A stretch of DNA of 56,668 bases from Planctomycetota bacterium. Lineage in GTDB: Bacteria; Planctomycetota; PUPC01; DSUN01. The stretch lies in contig DAOOIT010000043.1 in assembly GCA_035384565.1 (NCBI GenBank), positions 1 through 56,668 on the forward strand. Direction: 5' to 3'. The number at the start of each line of letters is the position of its first letter. Within the stretch, counting starts at the first letter, position 1. The position numbers and the translations under genes are program-made. Below the pieces are notes generated by a model that saw nothing but the letters and a program-made list of their open reading frames with translations, had not been told where the DNA came from and made no database searches. This document shows positions 8,263 to 15,680 of this stretch, in pieces.

Positions 8263-8379
8263 CTACACGCCGCCCGGGCCGCGGCGGCGATGGTCGTCGT
8301 TGTCGCGGGTGCCGCAGGCGCACGACAGGTCGAACCGCGAGGCGTCGGCAAGGGTCTGGAGCTTTTCGTGCGCGTCCAT
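8263..8379 (-). pseudogene. 5' fragment of the radical SAM gene, upstream of in-frame TAG
   Basis: 38 codons, ATG to TAG, in the same frame as the radical SAM gene below. The peptide EKLQTLADASRFDLSCACGT is typical of the first residues of this radical SAM family. After the TAG the frame continues VYPASLPRGGTCVMLKTLLS, also family-like, so the stop lies inside a conserved stretch and not at a natural boundary. Confidence 0.7.
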
Positions 8380-8467
8380 CGAACAGAACCTCAGTGTCGT
8401 GGACAGGATAGAGTCAGGATACTGCCCCCGGGCCAGAGGGTCAAGGGCAATCCGCGGCAATTCGGGT

Positions 8468-8495
8468 TTGGAAAGACGGCGGTTTTCTGTACACT
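8468..8495 (+). promoter_or_regulatory. Possible sigma70-type promoter for the PQQ-propeller gene
   Basis: TTGGAA at 8468-8473 and TACACT at 8490-8495 with 16 bases between, about 40 bases before the chosen start codon. Match to consensus is moderate. Confidence 0.4.
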
Positions 8496-8536
8496 AGCGG
8501 GACGCTGTGTCGCCCCCCAACGGCAAAGGAGTCGTG

Positions 8537-9850
8537 ATGCGAAGAGCAACCGTCGTCGCCTGCCTCGCCCTCGCCCTCTCGCTCGCCCGGGCCGAGAACT
8601 GGCCGCAGTGGCGCGGGCCGTTCTTCAACGGCTCGACGACCGAGACCAATCTGCCCGCCAAGTTCAGCGACACCGAGAACGTGCTCTGGGCCACCCCCCT
8701 GCCCGGCGCCAGCGGCTCGACGCCCATCGTGTGGGGCGACCGCATCTTCGTGAGCACAGTGGACGCCTCGACGAACGACCTGCTGGCGATGTGCCTCGAC
8801 GCGAGGGATGGCAAGGTGCTTTGGTCGCACAAGACGGGCAAGGACCGCCAGTTCGCCCGCAACAACATGGCCTCGGCCTCGCCCGTCACCGATGGCAAGA
8901 CGGCCTGGTTCTTCTACGGCACGGCCAACCTGTTCGCCTTCGACTTCGAGGGCAAGCTGCTGTGGCACCGCGACCTGGAGAAGGACCACGGCTTCAACGC
9001 CCTGATGTTCGGCTACAGCTCGAGCCCGCTGCTCTACAAGGGCAAGCTCTACATCGTGGCGATCCGCAGCCAGCGGCCCAACGCCTATGGCCCGCCCCAC
9101 ACGCCCACCGAGGGGCCCACCCCGTCGTATCTGCTGGCCATTGACCCCGCCACGGGCAAGGACCTGTGGCGCCAGGATCGCCCGACCGATGCCGTGGGCG
9201 AGGCCCAGGAGGCCTACAGCACGGCCATCCCGTGCGAGCTGGGCGGGCGCTCGTCCGTCCTGGTCTATGGGGCCGACTACCTGACGGCCCACGACCCCGA
9301 GACCGGCAAGGAGCTGTGGCGCTGGGGCGGCTACAACCCTAAGAAGATCAACCACTGGCGCATCGTGCCATCGGCCGTGGTGGGCGATGAGCTGATCTAC
9401 GTGGTCGGCCCGAAGTACTCCACCCTCTTCGCCCTCAAGCCGGGCGGCAGCGGCCTCGTGGGCGACGACCACGTGGCCTGGACCTTCGAGAGGCGCATCC
9501 CCGACGCCAGCACGCCCCTCTACTACAAGGGCCAACTCTATCTCCTCGACGACGATCGCCGCGTGCTCACCTGCGTGGACCCCAAGACAGGCAAGGCGAA
9601 GTGGCAAGGCGATATTCCGGGGCGCACGGTCATCCGCGCCTCGATCACGGGAGCAGACGATAAGTTATACATTATCAATGAGTTACGCGAGGCCACCGTG
9701 CTCGCCGCGGGCGACGAGTTCAAGATCCTGCACGAGGTGAAGATGGGCGCCACGGGCCGCGGCTTCACGCGCTCGACCATCGTCGCCGCCAACGGCCGCC
9801 TCTACATTCGCGCCGCCGAGACCCTCTACTGCATCGCAGCCGCGAAATAA
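8537..9850 (+). CDS. Exported PQQ-like beta-propeller repeat protein
   Basis: 437 residues with a signal peptide (RRATVVACLALALSLARA), starting at the ATG behind AAAGGA. The mature part begins ENWPQWRGPFFNGSTTETN, the typical opening of planctomycete PQQ-like outer membrane beta-propellers, and shows repeated blades such as LDARDGKVLWSHKTG, IDPATGKDLWRQD, HDPETGKELWRWG and VDPKTGKAKWQGD. These proteins resemble quinoprotein dehydrogenases and BamB in fold; most are not known to bind PQQ and none of the quinone-site residues can be confirmed here. A related protein lies at 51921-53234. It is divergent from the radical SAM gene. Confidence 0.9.
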   Translation: MRRATVVACLALALSLARAENWPQWRGPFFNGSTTETNLPAKFSDTENVLWATPLPGASGSTPIVWGDRIFVSTVDASTNDLLAMCLDARDGKVLWSHKTGKDRQFARNNMASASPVTDGKTAWFFYGTANLFAFDFEGKLLWHRDLEKDHGFNALMFGYSSSPLLYKGKLYIVAIRSQRPNAYGPPHTPTEGPTPSYLLAIDPATGKDLWRQDRPTDAVGEAQEAYSTAIPCELGGRSSVLVYGADYLTAHDPETGKELWRWGGYNPKKINHWRIVPSAVVGDELIYVVGPKYSTLFALKPGGSGLVGDDHVAWTFERRIPDASTPLYYKGQLYLLDDDRRVLTCVDPKTGKAKWQGDIPGRTVIRASITGADDKLYIINELREATVLAAGDEFKILHEVKMGATGRGFTRSTIVAANGRLYIRAAETLYCIAAAK

Positions 9851-9892
9851 GCGGCACGACGGATTCACTACGCAAGAAAAGCGCGTCGGGTA

Positions 9893-9940
9893 TTGACAGC
9901 CTCCGGACACCAGGGTATATTCCATATATCACGCCGTGAT
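9893..9940 (+). promoter_or_regulatory. Strong promoter and palindromic operator upstream of the hydrogenase
   Basis: TTGACA at 9893-9898, 17 bases, then TATATT at 9916-9921: the best sigma70-like promoter in the window. The expected start site falls in a palindrome ATCACG-C-CGTGAT at 9928-9940, a plausible repressor or regulator site. The leader to the first start codon is about 120 bases. Confidence 0.65.
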
Positions 9941-10047
9941 GCAGCGCGGTGTGGTGTCTGATGCCCTCCGCCGCCTGAGAATCCGGGCGCATCTCCGCCT
10001 CGTCCACCCCTGTGCCGTGCGCCCTGTACCGTCAAGGAGCATGGTCT

Positions 10048-11067
10048 ATGCCTCTGACCCGACGCGATTTCGTGAAGGCATCCTCGGCCGTCGCCGCCGC
10101 ACTTGGCTTCGGGGTGCTCCGCTCCCGCGACGCCTCGGCTGTTCCAGGAGGCCAATCGGTCGTGTGGCTCCAGGCGCAGGCCTGCACTGGCTGCTCGGTG
10201 TCGCTGCTCAACAGTGTGAGCCTGATGACCGTGGACGACCTCCTTCTACGCACGCTCGACGTGAAGTACCACCCCAACCTCATGGCGGCCGCGGGCGCGA
10301 AGGCCATCACCGCCGCCAACGACGCGCGGAGCAAGGGGGGATACGTGCTCGTGGTCGAGGGCGCCATCCCCACCACAGCCGGCGGCATCTGCTGCACGCT
10401 GTGGCCGGGCATGACCGCCGTGAAGGGCGTGCAACAGTTCGCCGCGAACGCCGCCCTCGTCATCGCCGTGGGCACGTGCGCCTCGTTCGGCGGAGTCTCA
10501 GCGGGCAAGCCTAACCCCACCAAGGCCGTCTCGGTCGCCCGCGTGCTCAAGAAGATGCCCGTGATCAACATCCCCGGCTGCCCCGCCCACCCCGACTGGG
10601 TGGTGGGCACCATCGCCCACGTGCTCAAGTACAGGGCGGTTCCGCCGCTGGATGCCCTGAATCGCCCCACCGAATTCTACGGCAGGAGGATGCACGACCT
10701 GTGCCCGCACCTTGCGGCGTTCAACAGGGACTTCCAGCGCCGTCTGGGCCATGCGGGCAGCAAGAGCTGCTTTTCCTGCCACAGTGTGCGCGATGGCGAG
10801 GTCAAGGGGCCCGACCGCCTGAGCGACGGCGGCTGCCTCTATGCCTTCGGCTGCAAGGGCCTCACCACCTCGTGCGACTGCCCCAACCGCCAGTGGAACG
10901 CGGGCGCGGCCGGCTCCACCGGCGTGAACTGGTGCGTCGGCGCCCACGCCCCCTGCATCGGCTGCACCGAGCCGGGATTCCCCGATCGCATGTCCCCCTT
11001 CTACACCCCCTCCGGCCCCGGCGTGGACGACGATGACGACGACGGCCACGACCGCGACGATGATTGA
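10048..11067 (+). CDS. [NiFe] hydrogenase small subunit, Tat-exported, with inserted CXXCH and acidic tail
   Basis: 339 residues. Iron-sulfur electron-transfer subunit of a periplasmic group 1-like [NiFe] hydrogenase. It starts at the ATG eight bases after AGGAG and opens with a Tat signal (TRRDFVKAS). Proximal cluster ligands are Cys46, Cys49 (CTGC), Cys144 (GTCASFGG) and Cys178 (PGCPAHPDW). Distal ligands are His216, Cys219 (HDLCP), Cys263 and Cys269 (CLYAFGCKG). Medial ligands are probably Cys278, Cys303 and Cys306 (CIGC). Two oddities: the Cys219-Cys263 gap is about 19 residues longer than usual and contains CFSCH (241-245), a c-type heme motif; and the C-terminus is an Asp-rich tail with one His (VDDDDDDGHDRDDD) instead of a membrane helix. 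Confidence 0.93.
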   Translation: MPLTRRDFVKASSAVAAALGFGVLRSRDASAVPGGQSVVWLQAQACTGCSVSLLNSVSLMTVDDLLLRTLDVKYHPNLMAAAGAKAITAANDARSKGGYVLVVEGAIPTTAGGICCTLWPGMTAVKGVQQFAANAALVIAVGTCASFGGVSAGKPNPTKAVSVARVLKKMPVINIPGCPAHPDWVVGTIAHVLKYRAVPPLDALNRPTEFYGRRMHDLCPHLAAFNRDFQRRLGHAGSKSCFSCHSVRDGEVKGPDRLSDGGCLYAFGCKGLTTSCDCPNRQWNAGAAGSTGVNWCVGAHAPCIGCTEPGFPDRMSPFYTPSGPGVDDDDDDGHDRDDD

Positions 11068-11094
11068 CGGCGGACGGCCTACAAGGAGCCCCCA

Positions 11095-12528
11095 ATGCGC
11101 AGAACGATCAACGTCGGCCCCGTGACCCGCGTGGAAGGCCACCTCGACATCGAGGTGACGGTGGACACCGTGAACGGCCAGGACCGCGTGGTGGACGCGA
11201 AGAGCTCGGGCACCATGCTGCGCGCCTTCGAGCTGATCCTCCTGGGCCGCGACCCCTTCGATGCGCCCCACTACACCCAGCGCATCTGCGGCGTGTGCCC
11301 CATCTCGCACTCCATGGCCTCGGTGCTCAGCCTCGAGGCCATCTTCGGCGTCGCGCCCACCGACAACGGCCGCATCCTCCGCAACCTTGTGCTCGGCGCC
11401 AACTTCCTCCAGTCACACATCCTGCACTTCTACCACCTGGCCGCGCTCGACTACATTGACACCGCCGGCCTGATCGATATGGCCCCCTGGATGCCGCGCT
11501 ACGCGAGCCGCGACCTGCTCAGGGGCGCCGACGCCGCGCGCCTGGTGGGCCACTACGTGGATGCACTGGCCATGCGCCGCAAGGCCCACACGATGGGAGC
11601 CATCTTCGGCGGCAAGCTGCCCATCGCCGTCACCTTCCTCCCCGGCGGCTCCTCCGAGACCGTCACCGTCCAGAAGATCGCCGACTTCCGCAAGCTGCTC
11701 GACGATCTCCGCGCCTTCATCCAGGACGTGTATCTGCCCGACCTGCTCCTCGTAGCCACGCGCTTCCCCGAGTACGCCGGCATCGGCCGCGGCTGCGGCA
11801 ACCTGGTCGCCTACGGCGTCTTCGACCTCGACGCCGCCGGCGCCAGCAAGCTCCTCCCCCGCGGCACCCTCACCGACGGCAGGCTCGGCCCCCTCGACCC
11901 CGCCAGCGTCGCCGAATACGTCCGCTTCGCCTGGTACGACAACAAGACCACGGGCGCGAACCCGGCCGCCGGCGTCACCAGGCCCACCGCCAAGGGCAAG
12001 GAAGCCTACTCCTGGGTCAAAGCCCCGCGCTACGCGAAGAAGGTCCACGAGGTCGGGCCGCTGGCGCGCATGTGGATGAGCGGCGACTACCGCAACGGCA
12101 TCTCGGTGCTCGACCGCCTGGCCGCCCGCGCCTACGAGGCCGAGAAGGTGGCCATCGCCATGAACGGCTGGCTCAACGAGCTCGTGCCCGGCGGCCCCAC
12201 CCAGGCCCCTACCAGCGCCGTGCGCAACGGCGCCGGCATCGGCCTCACCGAGGCCCCGCGCGGCGCACTCGGGCACTGGACCCGCGTGACCAGTGGCAAG
12301 CTCAGCCACTACCAGATCATCACGCCTACGGCCTGGAACGCCTCGCCCCGCGACGACGGCGGCCAGCTCGGCGCCATCGAGCAAGCCCTTATCAACACCC
12401 CTGTGGCCGATACCACCGAGCCGCTTGAGGTCCTCCGCGTCGTGCACTCGTTCGACCCGTGCCTATCGTGCGCCGTGCACATGGCGCGGCCCGGCAAGCC
12501 ATTGCACACCATCGTCCTGAGCGCCTGA
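11095..12528 (+). CDS. [NiFe] hydrogenase large (catalytic) subunit
   Basis: 477 residues carrying the Ni-Fe active site for H2 oxidation or production. It has RVEGHLDIEV at the N-terminus, the L1 motif RICGVCPISHS (Cys65, Cys68) and the L2 motif DPCLSCAVH (Cys456, Cys459, His462), so all four Ni ligands are present. Fifteen residues follow His462, the extension normally removed by a HyaD/HybD-type protease after Ni insertion. It follows the small subunit by 27 bases with AAGGAG before the ATG, so the pair is an operon. At 477 residues it is shorter than typical group 1 enzymes. No hyp genes, maturation protease or cytochrome b partner lies in the window. Confidence 0.95.
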   Translation: MRRTINVGPVTRVEGHLDIEVTVDTVNGQDRVVDAKSSGTMLRAFELILLGRDPFDAPHYTQRICGVCPISHSMASVLSLEAIFGVAPTDNGRILRNLVLGANFLQSHILHFYHLAALDYIDTAGLIDMAPWMPRYASRDLLRGADAARLVGHYVDALAMRRKAHTMGAIFGGKLPIAVTFLPGGSSETVTVQKIADFRKLLDDLRAFIQDVYLPDLLLVATRFPEYAGIGRGCGNLVAYGVFDLDAAGASKLLPRGTLTDGRLGPLDPASVAEYVRFAWYDNKTTGANPAAGVTRPTAKGKEAYSWVKAPRYAKKVHEVGPLARMWMSGDYRNGISVLDRLAARAYEAEKVAIAMNGWLNELVPGGPTQAPTSAVRNGAGIGLTEAPRGALGHWTRVTSGKLSHYQIITPTAWNASPRDDGGQLGAIEQALINTPVADTTEPLEVLRVVHSFDPCLSCAVHMARPGKPLHTIVLSA

Positions 12529-12568
12529 CGGCTGCGTGGGGGATGCTTGCGGACGGGAGGCGACGGGT

Positions 12569-12973
12569 TCAGGCCTGGGCAGCCTGCGCGCCGGCGAGCC
12601 AGCCGGCCATGGCGGGACACGTCTCGCACACGGCGACCTCCTTCTCCCAGCGGCCGCCCTTGCGCTCCGGGCAGCGCTGGCCGTGGAGCAGCCAGCACAG
12701 GTCGCCCGCGCCCAGTTGATGCACAGGGCAGGCGTCGCGCGTCTCGGGCTGGCAGGCGGTCACTTCCCAGCACGGGGCCGGAGCGCCCAGCGTCTGGCGC
12801 CGCTGGAGGTAGCACAGGAGCGCGGCCGCCTTCTGCACGTGCACCGGCACCCGCCGCCAACCCTGCTCGTAGCTCTGAACCGCGCGCGTCGAGACGCCGA
12901 GCAACTCGGCGAGCCCGCTCTGGCTCACCCCCAGTTGCTCGCGGACCGCGCGCAGCAGCCGAAATCGCGACAT
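12569..12973 (-). CDS. XRE-type regulator with C-terminal two-CW cysteine domain
   Basis: 134 residues. The N-terminal helix-turn-helix (VREQLGVSQSGLAELLGVST, then RAVQSYEQGWRRVP) is of the XRE/Cro type. The C-terminal half has the spaced cysteines and tryptophans of the two-CW domain: CWEVTAC, CPVHQ, CWLLHGQRC and CETCPA, probably binding a metal or iron-sulfur cluster. It could therefore be a metal- or redox-sensing regulator. The ATG is seven bases after AGGAGG. It lies tail-to-tail with the hydrogenase operon, 40 bases away, which makes it a candidate hydrogenase regulator, though its own target is not shown. It also reads away from the nuclease gene's end. Confidence 0.8.
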   Translation of the reverse strand: MSRFRLLRAVREQLGVSQSGLAELLGVSTRAVQSYEQGWRRVPVHVQKAAALLCYLQRRQTLGAPAPCWEVTACQPETRDACPVHQLGAGDLCWLLHGQRCPERKGGRWEKEVAVCETCPAMAGWLAGAQAAQA

Positions 12974-13017
12974 CTCCCACCCTCCTGGTCGTTTCACCCC
13001 GACATCGGCCCCGCCCG

Positions 13018-13875
13018 TCACCAGGCATTATACTCATTCGCGGCCCTGTGTCCAAGCCTCTCCCTGATTCGCCGGACCGTCGTCGCGTCGGGCTCGAAGG
13101 GCAGCGGAGGCGGCGTGGGGATGGCGAGTTGCTGGTTCTCGGCGAACGGGGTGTCAGCGAGCTTAAGGTTGTAGGCCAGCGCCGCAAGCGTGGCCAGGTT
13201 CACCACGTCGAGCGCGTTGTAGGCGAGCAGCGTCTCCAGCGCGCGCTCGTTCCCGTTGTTCTGGTAGTCCCACCAGAGGAGCACGGCGAAGAAGCCGTCC
13301 ACATCGGCCAGGCCGCCGCGGTCGAGGCCGAGTTGGCGCTCGCAGCCCTTGAGGCCGCCGCGATAGCCGAGGCTGGCGAGCGGGTAGCGCAAGTCAAGGT
13401 GCGCCTGGCGCATCGGCAGGCCGAAGTAGTGGCGGATGAACGGCAGGTCAAAGCACTTGCCGTTGTAGGTCACGAGCAGGCGGTAGGCGCCAATCTCGTC
13501 GCGGAAATCGAACAGGTTGTCGCCCTGCACGTAGTGGCGCAGGCGCTGGCCGTCGTAGAGGCAGATGGTCGTGATGTAGTCGTCGGGGCCGCCCATCCCG
13601 GTCGTCTCGATGTCGAGGTAGGCGACCGAATCGCGGAACTCGGCGAACAGCCGCCACTGCTGGTCGGCGGGCAGCCGCGCGGCGAACCACGCCGCCTCAC
13701 GACCCGCCAGCCGAGTGAGCGACTCCTCGGCCCCACGGCGCACCGGCTCGGCCTTGTGGGGCGGCAGGGGCAGCTCTCCCCTTGCCGCCTGCCACGACCC
13801 CACGCCCGAGCGCCACAGGTGCCGCTCCGTCCGCGGCCCGATCCCGCGAATGTGGCAGAAGGTGTTCTGAAGCAT
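13018..13875 (-). CDS. YprB-like RNase H-fold exonuclease
   Basis: 285 residues. A helix-hairpin-helix-like start (HIRGIGPRTERHLWRSG) precedes an RNase H-like 3'-5' exonuclease domain: Exo I DIETTG (Asp88, Glu90), Exo II around NGKCFDLPF (about 128-136), and Exo III YNALDVVNL. These acidic residues bind the two catalytic metals. The family (ribonuclease H-like, YprB) acts on single-stranded DNA or structured nucleic acid ends and is sometimes fused to a helicase; here it is stand-alone. It lies 44 bases upstream of the two-CW regulator on the same strand. Start ATG is at 13875. Confidence 0.85.
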   Translation of the reverse strand: MLQNTFCHIRGIGPRTERHLWRSGVGSWQAARGELPLPPHKAEPVRRGAEESLTRLAGREAAWFAARLPADQQWRLFAEFRDSVAYLDIETTGMGGPDDYITTICLYDGQRLRHYVQGDNLFDFRDEIGAYRLLVTYNGKCFDLPFIRHYFGLPMRQAHLDLRYPLASLGYRGGLKGCERQLGLDRGGLADVDGFFAVLLWWDYQNNGNERALETLLAYNALDVVNLATLAALAYNLKLADTPFAENQQLAIPTPPPLPFEPDATTVRRIRERLGHRAANEYNAW

Positions 13876-14076
13876 CGGCGACCACCTCGTGAGCGGCCCG
13901 CACTTCCATCTCCCCGCCTTGCTTCAATCTACAATCTACATCTCCGGAGGCCCCGCCGCAAGCCTCTCATGCCGCCGCCGACGGCCGCCCGGTGCCCGTT
14001 GCTCCCGAAGCGGCGGCGCGCTACAATTCCGTCCCGCCTCGGGGGGATATGCGATGGCGGCGAAGGAGACTGGAGT

Positions 14077-15321
14077 ATGCCCCGCTGCTGCGTGACGGGA
14101 ACCGTGCTGGCTGCGTGGGGGATCGCGATGGCCGCTACTGCTCAAGACTACGTGACGTGCACGAGCTTCGCCCAAGTCATGGCCGCGGAGACCCAGGTCA
14201 ACGTGACCCGAATCTCGGACCCCGAAGGCCAGTACACCGGGTTCTTCTTCTACCAGTGCCTCCAGTTCGACCCCACCGACCGGTATGTGTTGGGCATGAG
14301 GGTCTATATCCAGAACCGGGAGGTCCGGCCAACCGACCGCGCCGACATCGGCCTGATCGATCTCCAGGACGGCTGCAAGTGGACGAAGATCGGCGAGACC
14401 ACGGCCTGGAACTGGCAGCAGGGCGCCCGAGCGCAGTGGCGGCCCGCCTCCAACGAGGTCGTGTGGAACGACCGCGCCGACGACAAGTCGCACTACGTCT
14501 GCCGCGTCTACGACTACAAGACCGGCGCCCGCCGTGTCCTGCCCCGGCCCATCTACGCCCTGTCGCCCGACGGCACGACTGCCCTCACCCACGACTTCGA
14601 GCGCATGAAGCACGGCGGCACGGACTATGTGGGCATCGCCGACAAGTACGCCGCCCAGTTCGCCCCTGCCGGGACCGGCATCTGGAAGATGGACATGGCC
14701 TCGGGCGAATCGCAGCTTCTCCTCAGCCTGGCCCGGATGGCCGAGATCGCCTACCCCACGGAACGCCCCGCCGCGGGTTGCCTGTATTTCTTCCGCGAGG
14801 GCTGGAACCCGTCCGGCACCCGCTTCATGGCCTTCGTCAAGGAGCCGAAGAGCGGCCTGGACAAGGCGTTCACTATGACCCCCGCCGGCGCCGACATCCG
14901 CTTCTTCTACAACGCTCCCAGCCACCATTGCTGGCGCGACGACGCCCACGTGCTCGAAGGCAGGAACTATCAGCTCTACGCCGACGATGGCACAGGGAAG
15001 CCCGAGAAGCGCCTGTGCGACGCCCCCCACAACGGCCACGTCAGCGACCTGCCCGCCCCTGGCGGCCCCTGGCTGCTGTCCGACACATACGTCATCGGGG
15101 GCTGCCAGTACCTCTTCCTCTTCCACGTGCCCAGCAAGCTCTACGTGCCCCTCGCGAAACTGCGGTCCACCGCCCAGGGCGGCATCCACAGGGTGGACCT
15201 TCACCCGCGGAGCAGCCGCAACGGGCGACTCGTCTGCATAGACGCCACCCACGAGGGCCGGGGCCGGCAGATGTACCTTCTGGACATCGGCCCCATCCTC
15301 GACCGCCCGCCGGGCCGCTGA
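14077..15321 (+). CDS. Exported TolB-like beta-propeller protein
   Basis: 414 residues with a signal peptide (TGTVLAAWGIAMAATAQ), starting at the ATG behind GGAG. Blade-like motifs include FDPTDRYVLGMRVYI, VVWNDRADDK, ALSPDGTTALTHDF, WNPSGTRFMAFV and DLHPRSSRNGRLVCIDATHE. The last resembles the closing blade of the TolB / oligogalacturonate lyase-like propellers such as the one at 30738-31970, but the catalytic residues of PL22 are not evident. It is alone on its strand between the nuclease gene and a palindrome-rich gap. A sugar-binding or lyase role is possible but not shown. The longer frame upstream runs antisense through other genes and is not coding. Confidence 0.8.
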   Translation: MPRCCVTGTVLAAWGIAMAATAQDYVTCTSFAQVMAAETQVNVTRISDPEGQYTGFFFYQCLQFDPTDRYVLGMRVYIQNREVRPTDRADIGLIDLQDGCKWTKIGETTAWNWQQGARAQWRPASNEVVWNDRADDKSHYVCRVYDYKTGARRVLPRPIYALSPDGTTALTHDFERMKHGGTDYVGIADKYAAQFAPAGTGIWKMDMASGESQLLLSLARMAEIAYPTERPAAGCLYFFREGWNPSGTRFMAFVKEPKSGLDKAFTMTPAGADIRFFYNAPSHHCWRDDAHVLEGRNYQLYADDGTGKPEKRLCDAPHNGHVSDLPAPGGPWLLSDTYVIGGCQYLFLFHVPSKLYVPLAKLRSTAQGGIHRVDLHPRSSRNGRLVCIDATHEGRGRQMYLLDIGPILDRPPGR

Positions 15322-15680
15322 CCCCTCCCGTGCGCCCGTGTATGGTCTCACATCTTCAAGGGCGTGTTGCCCAAAGCCTGGACGAAGGGGCCGGGTTCGT
15401 AGTGCGGCCTTCAGGCCGTACGGATACGGGCTGAAGCCCGCATTACGAACGCGCCTGCCCTGTCGCGCGATTCGGGCAACACGCCCTGAAGGCTTGACAC
15501 CGCGAGCTGCGAAGGTATTGGAGCCTTCGGGGGGGGGGTGCCATACTTGCTCAACCTTGAGGGGAGGGAAATGAGCAAGTATGGCAGGAAAGGGCGTGGA
15601 GCCGCCCGGATCGCCAAAGCGCCATAGTTGCTCACTCCGGGGGATGAGCAAGTATGGCGGCCGTGTCTGGTTTCCCGGAC
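15322..15680. repeat. Gene-free gap of nested palindromes and paired hairpins
   Basis: No gene seen. An outer inverted repeat (GGGCGTGTTGCCC at about 15360, its complement CGGGCAACACGCCC at about 15473) encloses an inner palindrome whose arms are TTCGTAGTGCGG and CCGCATTACGAA, itself containing GGCCTTCAGGCC and GGGCTGAAGCCC. Further on come two hairpins built on one sequence: CCATACTTGCTCA / TGAGCAAGTATGG (about 15541-15585) and CGCCATAGTTGCTCA / TGAGCAAGTATGGCG (about 15620-15661). The last abuts the stop of larC. Confidence 0.65.

Noticed and set aside
12547..14076. Long N-terminal extension of the TolB-like propeller gene
   Set aside because: Runs antisense through the nuclease and regulator genes; the signal peptide and ribosome site at 14077 define the start.
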